The position numbers and the translations under genes were made by a program. 8,597 nt of DNA from JBHHXG01 sp046756985. Lineage in GTDB: Bacteria; Pseudomonadota; Zetaproteobacteria; Mariprofundales; Mariprofundaceae. The notes under the pieces were generated by a model. That model ran no database searches. It was not told where the DNA came from and was given only the letters and a program-made list of their open reading frames with translations. Each line of letters starts with the position of its first letter. Position 1 is the first letter of the stretch. The DNA lies in contig JBHHXG010000061.1 in NCBI GenBank assembly GCA_046756985.1, positions 1-8,597 on the forward strand, written 5' to 3'. Below are positions 1 through 6,886 of this stretch, piece by piece.

Positions 1-1
1 C

Positions 2-616
2 CTGTACCTTGGGGATTCGGCGCATTCGTTGCTGTTCGGCTTTTTTCGCAACGCCAATGATGTGGCCTTTGACCCGGCGGGCAACAACCGCTTTGGCGGC
101 ATGGCGCGCTGGACAGGGATGTGGGATATCAATGATACCACTACCCTGGAGCTGGGCAGCACTTATATAAACGGGCGTAATGGCAGATCAGGCAGTAGTC
201 GGAGCGATATTCTTGGAGGGCATTTCGCATTAAAGAACATTCGGCTTGATCGCAGCGGCTGGTCGCTATTGGCCGAATGGAACCGTAATCGCATCGGTAA
301 GGGCGTAACAGCGGGGCGCACTATCACCGACGGAGCGTATCTGCTCGGCGAATACGACTTCAACCGCAACTGGCTCGCTTTTGCCCGTTACGATTTCAGC
401 CGCACGACCGGCAGCATCGGCAACGAATCTGCCTATAGTGCCGGAATGGGCTGGAAACTCAGTGAATTCCAGAGCATCACCCTGCAATACAAGTACACCC
501 GTAATGCGCTCGCGCAAACGGCGGCAAATCTCGGCATTGCTGCCGGGCAAAACGCCAACGAGGCCTTCTTCCGATGGGTCGTGGCGATCGGCCCGCACCG
601 TCCGCACAGCTATTAA
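2..616 (+). CDS. Outer-membrane beta-barrel protein, C-terminal part (probably linked to zinc uptake)
   Basis: The reading frame is open from base 2, so this is the last 204 residues of a gene that begins before the window. The protein shows alternating polar and hydrophobic stretches rich in Trp, Tyr and Phe, separated by short Asn/Asp/Gly turns (for example WSLLAEWNRNRIGKG, GAYLLGEYDFNRNWLAFARY, ITLQYKYTRN). This is the pattern of a transmembrane beta-barrel in the outer membrane. The end, FFRWVVAIGPHRPHSY, has an aromatic last residue and an IGPH.xH tail that I associate with outer-membrane proteins encoded next to zinc ABC transporters; that recollection is not proof. The gene ends 10 bp before a metal-binding ABC receptor, which supports a role in passing a metal across the outer membrane. 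No plug or TonB box can be seen because the N-terminus is missing. A general porin of unknown substrate is the main alternative. Confidence 0.72.
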   Translation: MYLGDSAHSLLFGFFRNANDVAFDPAGNNRFGGMARWTGMWDINDTTTLELGSTYINGRNGRSGSSRSDILGGHFALKNIRLDRSGWSLLAEWNRNRIGKGVTAGRTITDGAYLLGEYDFNRNWLAFARYDFSRTTGSIGNESAYSAGMGWKLSEFQSITLQYKYTRNALAQTAANLGIAAGQNANEAFFRWVVAIGPHRPHSY

Positions 617-620
617 GGAG
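615..620 (+). promoter_or_regulatory. Ribosome binding site of the metal-binding receptor gene
   Basis: AAGGAG lies 6 bp before the ATG at 627 and overlaps the TAA stop of the preceding barrel gene. It decides the start of the receptor gene, because the reading frame is also open further upstream (to 381) without such a site, and it suggests translation follows on from the barrel gene. Confidence 0.75.
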
Positions 621-626
621 AATGAT

Positions 627-1520
627 ATGAAACCAATACAGGGATTACTATTACTTGCAGCATTGATGCTCGGGCAGACGGCCGTTTACGCTGAAGCGTT
701 GCGTATTGTCGCCAGCTTGCCTGCCCTGGGGCAGATCGCTCAAGGGGTTGCGGGTGAGTATGCCGAGGTGAAAGTCCTGGCCCATGTCAGCCAGGATCCG
801 CATTTTGTACCCCCAAAGCCGACATTGGCACGCCACCTGGCTCGCGCCGATTTACTGATTGCAGCGGGACTTGGCCTGGAGGCCGGCTGGTTGCCGCCGC
901 TGATGGAAGCTTCACGCAATGCTGCCATTCGTCCGGGTGGCAAGGGTTATCTGGATGCCCGGCATGTGCTTGCAAACGTGCCGGGCAAGCCGCGGGGAAA
1001 AATCACCAGAGAGATGGGGGATATTCATCCCGAAGGAAATCCGCACTGGTGGATGGATCCGCTCAACGGGGTGCAGCTGGCGAAGGTCATTGCAGAACGC
1101 CTGTCCCGACTTGATCCTGCGCATGCAGATGACTATCAACAACATGCCGCAAGCTTTGCCATGCAAATCAATGACCGAATGCCTGCCTGGAAGACATCGT
1201 TGCAGGCCATGAGCCCGCTAGTCGCTTATCACGATTCCTATCTCTATCTGACTCAGCGTTTTGCGCTGCATGTAAGTGGTTTTGTGGAGCCAAAACCAGG
1301 CATTGAACCTTCCACGTCTCATCTGGACGGACTGGTGGTTCGTATCCGGCAGAACCATGTGCAAGGCGTATGGCTGGAGCCTTACCATGATGGTTTGACT
1401 GTCAGAAAACTATGTGAGCTGGCGCATACACCATGCCGGATCATGCCAGATGCCGTTCATGGTGAAGGTTTTGCTGCTTATATCAGCATGTTTGACGTGC
1501 TTGCAAGAGGCGGAAAATAA
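627..1520 (+). CDS. Metal ABC transporter substrate-binding protein (ZnuA/TroA-like, cluster A-I)
   Basis: A periplasmic receptor of 297 residues that binds a divalent metal (probably Zn2+, possibly Mn2+) and hands it to an inner-membrane ABC permease. Residues 1-22 form a signal peptide: MKP, a hydrophobic core LLLLAALML, and a VYA/EA cleavage site. There is no lipobox cysteine. Family signatures follow in order: QDPHFVPPKPT (His59), a short loop, GNPHWWMDP (His140), YHDSYLY (His202) and GFVEPKPGIEPS (Glu221). These match the usual metal-ligand positions of the TroA/ZnuA family; Asp275 in MPDAVHGEG is a further candidate ligand. The His/Asp-rich loop typical of many ZnuA proteins is reduced to a few residues (about 125-137, with His134). 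Cys263 and Cys270 could form a disulfide. The start at 627 is set by AAGGAG and the signal peptide. The permease gene starts 1 bp after the stop. The family is clear; the metal is inferred. Confidence 0.9.
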   Translation: MKPIQGLLLLAALMLGQTAVYAEALRIVASLPALGQIAQGVAGEYAEVKVLAHVSQDPHFVPPKPTLARHLARADLLIAAGLGLEAGWLPPLMEASRNAAIRPGGKGYLDARHVLANVPGKPRGKITREMGDIHPEGNPHWWMDPLNGVQLAKVIAERLSRLDPAHADDYQQHAASFAMQINDRMPAWKTSLQAMSPLVAYHDSYLYLTQRFALHVSGFVEPKPGIEPSTSHLDGLVVRIRQNHVQGVWLEPYHDGLTVRKLCELAHTPCRIMPDAVHGEGFAAYISMFDVLARGGK

Positions 1521-1521
1521 T

Positions 1522-2259
1522 ATGTTTTTGCTTACCAGTCTGGTTGCGTGTCTTATCCTGGCGCTTGTGATGCCATTTCTGGGCCGGCGCGTGCTGGAAC
1601 GGCGCATTGTTTTTGTCGATCTGGCGCTGACACAATTTGCAGCGACGGGCTATGCCATTGGCCTGGCGACGGACAGCTCCGGTACGCTGTGGGCCGGAGG
1701 CATCACGCTGCTGGCTGTATTCGCCTTTGCCGCACTCCCCTATGCCTCAAAACTGCCAAAAGAAGCGGTGATGGGGGCGATGTATGCAGTGGCCGCTGCT
1801 GCCGGCATGGTGATCCTGACCCAACTGCCTCATGCCGAAGGTCATATGACTGACTTGATGTTCGGCTCTCTGCTTGGCGCAAGCTGGTTTGATCTGGAAG
1901 TACTGGCTGGCTTGGGGCTTCTGGCAGTGGTGATATTAAGGTTTGCATGCGGCGACAGCTATGTACAACGGCTGATGTTTTATCTGGCACTGGCGCTTGC
2001 TGTTGTGCCAGCCATTCATGCTGTTGGCGTTGTATTGGTGTTCGGCATGTTGCTGCTGCCGGCACTGGCTGCATGGCGAGGCGAACGGAATGGTCCTGTA
2101 TGGCTGGCACTGACTGTCAGCATATCCGGCGCCATACTGGGTGTTCTTTCGGCTGAACATCTCGACCTTCCACCTTCATCAAGTGTTGTGCTGGCATTGT
2201 TTGCCTGTGGCTTGCCGGTGTTTATATGGTGGAGTAAAAAAACGGAAAAATCAGGTTAG
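1522..2259 (+). CDS. Metal ABC transporter permease, ABC-3 family (ZnuB-like)
   Basis: An inner-membrane permease of 245 residues that would carry the metal delivered by the receptor encoded just upstream. It is almost wholly hydrophobic, with about seven or eight predicted membrane segments (roughly 2-20, 29-48, 54-76, 83-101, 127-143, 150-186, 192-210, 219-237). The stretch IHAVGVVLVFGMLLLPALAA (165-184) is the conserved ABC-3 segment, and LMFGSLLG (112-119) is another. The usual N-terminal 'HA.LPG' region is replaced by IVFVDLALTQFAATG (29-43), which I take as the mark of a proteobacterial subgroup. It is shorter than the usual 260-290 residues. ATG at 1522 follows the receptor's TAA by one base, with a weak AGAGG (1506-1510) inside the receptor gene, so coupled translation is likely. 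Its stop overlaps the end of serB on the other strand. No partner ATPase gene is seen. Confidence 0.87.
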   Translation: MFLLTSLVACLILALVMPFLGRRVLERRIVFVDLALTQFAATGYAIGLATDSSGTLWAGGITLLAVFAFAALPYASKLPKEAVMGAMYAVAAAAGMVILTQLPHAEGHMTDLMFGSLLGASWFDLEVLAGLGLLAVVILRFACGDSYVQRLMFYLALALAVVPAIHAVGVVLVFGMLLLPALAAWRGERNGPVWLALTVSISGAILGVLSAEHLDLPPSSSVVLALFACGLPVFIWWSKKTEKSG

Positions 2260-3297
2260 TAAATCCAGGGTACGGTCGAGGCCGCCTCTGGAGATGGCGC
2301 AGGGAGCAAGTTCCCAGACCTTGGTTTTGGCATGAAAGGCAATGCCGAGGCCCGCCGCTTCCAGCATTGGCAGATCGTTGGCGCCATCGCCGATGGCAAC
2401 GGTCTGTTCCATCGGAATATCCCACGCATCCGCCTGGGCAAGCAGCGCTTCGCGCTTGCTTATCGCGTCCACGACATCACCAAGCACCTCGCCGGTTAGC
2501 CTGCCATCCCTGATTTCCAGCATATTGGACTGTGTATAATCCAGATTCAGCCGCGTTTTCAGCTTGTCGGTAAAGTGGCTGAAGCCGCCGGAAACAAGCC
2601 CGACTTTCCAGCCATGCGCGCGCACCGTTTCAATCAGTTTTTCAGCGCCATTGTTAAGCTCAATACGCTCATCATAAACCCGGTCCAGCACGCCGGCATC
2701 CAGCCCGGCCAGCAGTTTGACGCGCTCGGTCAGGGACGTGGTGAAATCAAGTTCACCTTCCATGGCACGCTGCGTGATGATGGCGACTTCTTCGCGGATG
2801 CCGAGAAAATCGGCGATTTCATCAATGCATTCACATGTAATCAGCGTCGAATCCATATCCATGAATAACATGCCGGGCTCGGCAAGATGCGGCTGCGGCG
2901 GCAGTGCGGTGACGGCGATATCCACGCCAAGGCGTTCGGCCAGAGGACGCATGCGCATCGTTAGAATACGCGGGTTCTGATCGCCAGCCAACTGGATGGT
3001 CGTATGGCTCTCCTGGCTTGCCACCTGCAGGATGCCGAGAGTTTCCAGCGCCAGACTGGTACAGATTTCCTTGAACTGGTCGAACGCATCGCAGCAGTAC
3101 AGGTGCATGCGCATCGAGGCTTTGGCCTGACCGGTGCGCCAGACCTCGTACATCGGATCCTGCATCCATTTTTTCAACCGTTCTTCTTCGGCTATGACGC
3201 CGATAAACAGCCGGCCGCCACCCGGTGTGGCAAAACTGGCAGCAGTCGTGACATCGGGGGCGTCGCCAAGCGGCGGGGTCAGCAGGTTAATCAGCAT
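2251..3297 (-). CDS. serB: Phosphoserine phosphatase SerB
   Basis: Cytoplasmic HAD-superfamily phosphatase, 348 residues, which hydrolyses O-phospho-L-serine to serine in the last step of serine synthesis. The catalytic half starts near residue 140 (HLAEPGMLFMDMDST). It carries motif I DMDST with nucleophile Asp147 and acid/base Asp149, a substrate-contact glutamate (Glu156) and arginine (Arg192 in ERVKLLAG), motif II SGGF (Ser236), motif III Lys281 and motif IV GDGANDLPML (303-312). All key residues are present. The N-terminal 135 or so residues fit the less conserved regulatory region of longer SerB proteins; I cannot show a clear ACT fold. At 348 residues it is somewhat longer than the E. 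coli enzyme. The ATG (3297-3295) overlaps the stop of mfd by 7 bp and has only a distant AAGGATG upstream, which points to translational coupling and an mfd-serB operon. The TGA overlaps the convergent permease gene. Confidence 0.96.
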   Translation of the reverse strand: MLINLLTPPLGDAPDVTTAASFATPGGGRLFIGVIAEEERLKKWMQDPMYEVWRTGQAKASMRMHLYCCDAFDQFKEICTSLALETLGILQVASQESHTTIQLAGDQNPRILTMRMRPLAERLGVDIAVTALPPQPHLAEPGMLFMDMDSTLITCECIDEIADFLGIREEVAIITQRAMEGELDFTTSLTERVKLLAGLDAGVLDRVYDERIELNNGAEKLIETVRAHGWKVGLVSGGFSHFTDKLKTRLNLDYTQSNMLEIRDGRLTGEVLGDVVDAISKREALLAQADAWDIPMEQTVAIGDGANDLPMLEAAGLGIAFHAKTKVWELAPCAISRGGLDRTLDLLT

Positions 3298-6200
3298 GAT
3301 GTTGCCATGCGGGCATCCTTGAGCAGTTCATCGAGAAAGGCAATTGAGGCACGGACGCGCGCGCCGGGGCCTTCCCCAGCATCCAGCAGCGTCAGGCTGC
3401 CGTCCGGCCGTAGCGCAAAACGCTCCGGTTCGCTCTGCACGCGCATCAGCAGTGCAGCCGGTTCAATCGGCGATGCCTCGGTGAAAACAAAGCGGATGCC
3501 GGTATCGGAAGTATCGAGCTTTGAGATGGCCATCTGACGCACCCGCCAGCGGATGCGGGCCGATTCAAGGCAGCATCTTGCCTCCTGCGGCATACGGCCG
3601 AAACGGTCGGTCATTTCCTCGAACAGTGCGGAGATGTCGTCATCTGACTGGGCGCGGGCAATGCTGCGGTACATGGCCAGACGCTCGCCAACCTGCGGAA
3701 TATAATCCGGCGGCAGGATGGCGTTCATCTCCAGATGAATGTCGCATGGTTGCGGCGGCGTGATGGTTTCTCCCTTCGCCTCGGCCACGGCCCCGGCAAG
3801 CATGTCCAGATACATGTCCAGTCCGATGGCCTCGATCTGGCCGCTCTGTTCGGCGCCCAGCAGGTTGCCCGCACCGCGGATTTCCATGTCCTGCCGTGCC
3901 AGCAGAAAGCCAGCTCCCAGTTCGGAATGTTCTGCAATGGCCTGCAGGCGTTCGCGCGCATCCGGCGTCATGGCTCTGGCATCGGGCGTGAACAAATAGG
4001 CATAGGCCTGCTGGTGGCTGCGGCCGACCCTGCCGCGAATCTGATGCAGTTGCGCCAGCCCCAGCAGGTCGGCACGTTCAACAATCAGAGTATTGGCATT
4101 GGGAACATCGAGCCCGGATTCGACGATTGTCGTGCAGACCAGGATATGCAATCGTCCTTCATAAAATGCCATCATCTGCCGGTCCAGTTCCGCCGGGTTC
4201 ATCTGCCCATGGGCAATGCCGATTTCGGCCTCCGGTATCTGATCGCGCAGGAAGCGGGCAATGCGCTCGATGCTTTTGACATGATTGTGCAGGTAATAAA
4301 TCTGTCCGCCCCTGTACAATTCACGGCGGATGGCCTCCTGCGCCAGATGCGGATCGAAGCCTGAAACCATCGTGCGAATCGCCTCCCGTTCAGCCGGAGG
4401 TGTGGTGATGACCGAAACGCTGCGCAGTCCGGATAGCGTCTGGTGCAGTGTGCGCGGAATCGGCGTGGCCGTCAGCGTCAGCAGGTCCACCTGATGATGC
4501 AGTTGTTTCAGTCTTTCCTTGTGCCTGACGCCGAAGCGCTGTTCTTCATCGACAATGACCATGCCGAGATCATCAAAACCAAACATATCCGACAGCAGCC
4601 GGTGCGTGCCGATGATGATATCGATGTTGCCACTTGCGAGCCCCGTCTGGACACGCGCAGTTTCCGCCTTGCCCTGCTGGCGCGAGACAAGCGCCACTTT
4701 CAGGCCCGTGCCGGCAAAACGCTCGGCAAAGCTGTTGAAATGCTGGTTGGCCAGCACCGTAGTCGGCGTCAGCACTGCGACCTGCCGGCCGCTTCTGGCA
4801 ACGATAAAGGCCGCCCTCATGGCGATTTCCGTTTTGCCAAAGCCAACATCGCCGCAGATCACCCGGTCCATCGGCTTGTCGCCGGTCAGGTCTGCCAGCA
4901 CCTGGTCAATGGCCTCAACCTGATCGTCTGTTTCCTCAAACGGGAAACGAGCGGCGAATTCTTCATAGGCATCAAAGAGTTTGCCCTTTAGCGGATAACC
5001 CGGCCGGGACACACCCCTGCGCAGGGCCTCGGTGTCGACCAGTTCATGCGCCATGGCCAGCAGATCGCGCTGTACGCGCTGACGGGTGCGCTTCCATTGT
5101 TCTGAGCCGAGCCTGTTCAGCTTCGGTTCATCCTCACCGGTATAGCGGTGCAAACGATCAAGTTCCTCAACAGGCACATGGATGCTGGCATCGCCGCCAT
5201 ATTCGATATGCAGAAAATCACTCTGCATCCCGTCCGCTTCAATCGTGGAAAGTCCCCGGTAGCGACCGACGCCATGGTCTTCATGGACGACCGGATCACC
5301 GGGCCTGAGCTCCTGCAGGCTGCTGAATACATCAGCCCGTATTGAGGCGACACTTTTGCCGCGTTTTCTGGGCAGGCGCTGGCCGAGCAGTTCACGGCCG
5401 GTCAATAACATCAATTTTTGATCCGCCAGGGAGAGACCCGCATCGAGGAAGCCGATGGCGGTACTGACCGGAGCATCCGGCATATCATGCAGGCCATTGC
5501 AGCGGGGGATGTTTTCCGCCAGGCCCGAACAGGCCTCGATCATACGTTCCTGTTGGCCCGGACCATGCGCCACGAGCAGCAGGCGCCATCCTTCATCAAT
5601 CAGCGAGGCGAGCCGCTGCTGCATGATGTGCAATGGTCTGGCGTGACCCTGGTAATCGGCAATGGATGGTGCAGCCTGAATGGCGCCTTCTGCTGGCAGG
5701 CTTGACGCCTCAATTATTGTTTCGATGGCGTATAATTCCTGCGGGCTGATCACCGGTTCATCGCCCAGGCGCACCATGTCAAACTGCGAGCGCAGCTGTT
5801 CGGCGAACGATACACGCCTGTCCTCGATATCCTTATCGGCATGAATACATGCTGCTTCCGGCAGGTAGTCGGCCAGCCGCGCCGTTTTTCCGTAGGCCAG
5901 TGGCAGCAGGGATTCGATGCCGGGATGCGGCCGGCCAGTCTGCACAGCCGTCAGCATCGGATGCTTGCGCAGATGTGGGAAACGGGCGCGGAAGGCGGCG
6001 GCAAATGTTTCGCGCCCCTTGGTATCGAGAATGACTTCCCGCACTGGTACGGAAACGAAGTCCTCCAGGTGTTCACCGGAGCGCTGTGTTTCAATATCAA
6101 AACGGCGGATGGATTCGATCTCGTCACCGAACAGGTCGATGCGTAATGGCGTGTCTTTCGTCGCCGGCCAGATGTCCAGCAGGCCGCCACGGGCGGCAAA

Positions 6201-6671
6201 CTCCCCGCCGGCCAGCACGCGTTCGGTCGCATGCATGCCGGAATCGGCCAGTCGCTGTTTCAGTGCTGCCATATCCAGTGGTTCACCGACTTTTAGCTGC
6301 CAGACATGCGCGGCGACAGACTCCGGCGGGGCGATACGCTGCAGCCAGGCAGGAAGCGCCGTCAGCAGCAGTCCCTGTGGTGCCGGGTCATTCAACAGCC
6401 TGCCCAGCGTGGCGAAACGGTCGCCGACAATCCCGTGGTGCGGGCTGACACGATCGTACGGCAGTACTTCCCAGGCCGGAAAACGCCACAGCAGGGGCGG
6501 GGCATCCTGCAGGAAAAACGCGATCTCTTCAGCAAGCTGGCGATAGCTGCGCAGATCAGAACAGATGTACACGTGCAGACCCGGCTTCCGGGCGCGCGCA
6601 GACAGACGACAGGCCAGGCCAGCGTATTCAGTCTGTATGGCGGCTTCTTGATGTGTTTCAGTATCAGGCAT
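3291..6671 (-). CDS. mfd: Transcription-repair coupling factor Mfd
   Basis: A DNA translocase that frees RNA polymerase stalled at DNA lesions and recruits UvrA for nucleotide excision repair. With the chosen ATG the product has 1126 residues (1148 from the furthest GTG at 6737). Order of parts, numbered from the chosen start: a UvrB-like N-terminal module (LPYDRVSPH, 70-78; GEFAARGGLLDIWP, about 156-169), the CarD-like RNA-polymerase-interacting domain (LRPGDPVVHEDHGVGRY, 455-471), helicase motif I GDVGFGKTE (607-615), the DEEQ box (708-711), TATPIPRTL (734-742), GLDVPNANT, QIRGRVGRS (877-885), the translocation motif region GAGNLLGAEQSG (933-944), and the C-terminal TRCF domain. The frame is intact. 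The start is uncertain: GTG 6737 and ATGs 6722, 6707 and 6671 are in frame and none has a good ribosome site; 6671 best fits the usual N-terminal length. serB follows with a 7-bp overlap. Confidence 0.96.
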   Translation of the reverse strand: MPDTETHQEAAIQTEYAGLACRLSARARKPGLHVYICSDLRSYRQLAEEIAFFLQDAPPLLWRFPAWEVLPYDRVSPHHGIVGDRFATLGRLLNDPAPQGLLLTALPAWLQRIAPPESVAAHVWQLKVGEPLDMAALKQRLADSGMHATERVLAGGEFAARGGLLDIWPATKDTPLRIDLFGDEIESIRRFDIETQRSGEHLEDFVSVPVREVILDTKGRETFAAAFRARFPHLRKHPMLTAVQTGRPHPGIESLLPLAYGKTARLADYLPEAACIHADKDIEDRRVSFAEQLRSQFDMVRLGDEPVISPQELYAIETIIEASSLPAEGAIQAAPSIADYQGHARPLHIMQQRLASLIDEGWRLLLVAHGPGQQERMIEACSGLAENIPRCNGLHDMPDAPVSTAIGFLDAGLSLADQKLMLLTGRELLGQRLPRKRGKSVASIRADVFSSLQELRPGDPVVHEDHGVGRYRGLSTIEADGMQSDFLHIEYGGDASIHVPVEELDRLHRYTGEDEPKLNRLGSEQWKRTRQRVQRDLLAMAHELVDTEALRRGVSRPGYPLKGKLFDAYEEFAARFPFEETDDQVEAIDQVLADLTGDKPMDRVICGDVGFGKTEIAMRAAFIVARSGRQVAVLTPTTVLANQHFNSFAERFAGTGLKVALVSRQQGKAETARVQTGLASGNIDIIIGTHRLLSDMFGFDDLGMVIVDEEQRFGVRHKERLKQLHHQVDLLTLTATPIPRTLHQTLSGLRSVSVITTPPAEREAIRTMVSGFDPHLAQEAIRRELYRGGQIYYLHNHVKSIERIARFLRDQIPEAEIGIAHGQMNPAELDRQMMAFYEGRLHILVCTTIVESGLDVPNANTLIVERADLLGLAQLHQIRGRVGRSHQQAYAYLFTPDARAMTPDARERLQAIAEHSELGAGFLLARQDMEIRGAGNLLGAEQSGQIEAIGLDMYLDMLAGAVAEAKGETITPPQPCDIHLEMNAILPPDYIPQVGERLAMYRSIARAQSDDDISALFEEMTDRFGRMPQEARCCLESARIRWRVRQMAISKLDTSDTGIRFVFTEASPIEPAALLMRVQSEPERFALRPDGSLTLLDAGEGPGARVRASIAFLDELLKDARMATSC

Positions 6672-6747
6672 CGGGCGCGAAATAATGCCCCAATCGTGCT
6701 GCGGCATCCATGACTGTTGCATCTGCCCTGATAGCACTTCGGGAGAA

Positions 6748-6756
6748 TGCTATAAC
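6748..6756 (+). promoter_or_regulatory. Candidate extended -10 promoter element for mgtE
   Basis: TGCTATAAC fits the extended -10 pattern TGnTATAAT with one mismatch, and lies about 130 bp before the mgtE ATG. No good -35 element stands 17 bp upstream, which an extended -10 can tolerate. If used, it gives a 5' leader of about 120 nt. Prediction by eye only. Confidence 0.35.
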
Positions 6757-6777
6757 TGCCTGATTCACATAAATAAA
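6749..6777 (-). promoter_or_regulatory. mfd: Candidate promoter for mfd-serB
   Basis: On the minus strand TTTATT (6777-6772) and TATAGC (6754-6749) are separated by 17 bp. The matches to the sigma-70 consensus are 3/6 and 4/6, so the site is weak. It would place the transcript start near 6742, too close for the GTG at 6737 to have a ribosome site, which slightly favours one of the ATG starts. It shares its -10 bases with the candidate mgtE promoter. Confidence 0.25.
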
Positions 6778-6789
6778 TGGTCAATCAGG
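6759..6789. repeat. Inverted repeat, 7-bp arms, 17-nt spacer
   Basis: CCTGATT (6759-6765) and AATCAGG (6783-6789) are perfect complements around an A/T-rich spacer. The site lies just downstream of the candidate -10 elements, so it could be an operator for a dimeric regulator or a stem in the mgtE leader RNA. The right arm includes the AGG that precedes short leader ORFs. There is no T-run, so it is not an intrinsic terminator. Confidence 0.5.
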
Positions 6790-6845
6790 AAGGAATGGCG
6801 TATGCTCTCGGCCGGTCATGTAAGCAACTGTAATCATGCGAAACA

Positions 6846-6862
6846 GGAGCCGTTCCGGCTTC
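6846..6862 (+). other. Short hairpin in the mgtE leader
   Basis: GGAGCCG (6846-6852) and CGGCTTC (6856-6862) can pair over 7 bp with one G-U pair around a 3-nt loop. It sits 12 nt before the mgtE Shine-Dalgarno sequence and is not followed by a T-run. It could affect ribosome loading or be incidental. Confidence 0.4.
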
Positions 6863-6874
6863 AACGTCCACGAA

Positions 6875-6882
6875 AAGGAGGT
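6875..6882 (+). promoter_or_regulatory. mgtE: Near-perfect Shine-Dalgarno sequence of mgtE
   Basis: AAGGAGGT is complementary to the 16S rRNA 3' end and lies 4 nt before the ATG at 6887. It decides the mgtE start against the in-frame ATG at 6836, which would place this site inside the gene. Confidence 0.85.
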
Positions 6883-6886
6883 GTAT

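Larger units (their letters stand above)
6672..6886. other. Divergent intergenic region between mfd and mgtE
   Basis: This stretch separates the divergent mfd and mgtE starts; up to 66 bp at its left end may instead be mfd coding sequence if an upstream start is used. It is more A+T-rich around 6750-6785 than its surroundings. It holds candidate promoters for both directions near 6750, an inverted repeat at 6759-6789, two possible short ORFs, a 7-bp hairpin at 6846-6862 and a strong ribosome site for mgtE. No RNA gene or known riboswitch is recognised in it. Confidence 0.7.

Noticed and set aside
381..626. In-frame upstream extension of the metal-receptor gene
   Set aside because: It runs inside the barrel gene in another frame and would bury the clear signal peptide that starts at 627 behind AAGGAG.
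2236..2250. A7 and A5 runs, seen as T-runs after serB on the minus strand
   Set aside because: No stable GC-rich stem precedes them at the serB end, so an intrinsic terminator cannot be supported. The A7 run in the permease gene is a possible slippage site, but only seven codons remain after it.
2278..2288. GAGG-CCG-CCTC inverted repeat inside the serB 3' end
   Set aside because: Only 4 bp of stem and no following T-run on either strand; within expected coding noise.
3735..4364. 209-codon plus-strand ORF opposite mfd
   Set aside because: It is antisense to the conserved helicase part of mfd, has no domain I recognise, and is typical of shadow ORFs in G+C-rich coding DNA.
5917..6546. 209-codon plus-strand ORF opposite the mfd N-terminal region
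   Set aside because: Composition is Ser/Arg/Pro-rich and without motifs, as expected for the complement of a real coding frame.
6836..6886. Earlier in-frame ATG for mgtE at 6836
   Set aside because: The near-perfect Shine-Dalgarno sequence at 6875-6882 would lie inside the gene; the ATG at 6887 has ideal spacing and a normal family N-terminus.
6757..6886. M-box or other known Mg2+ riboswitch before mgtE
   Set aside because: The leader is short and I cannot recognise the conserved M-box helices and loops; only two simple stems are visible.
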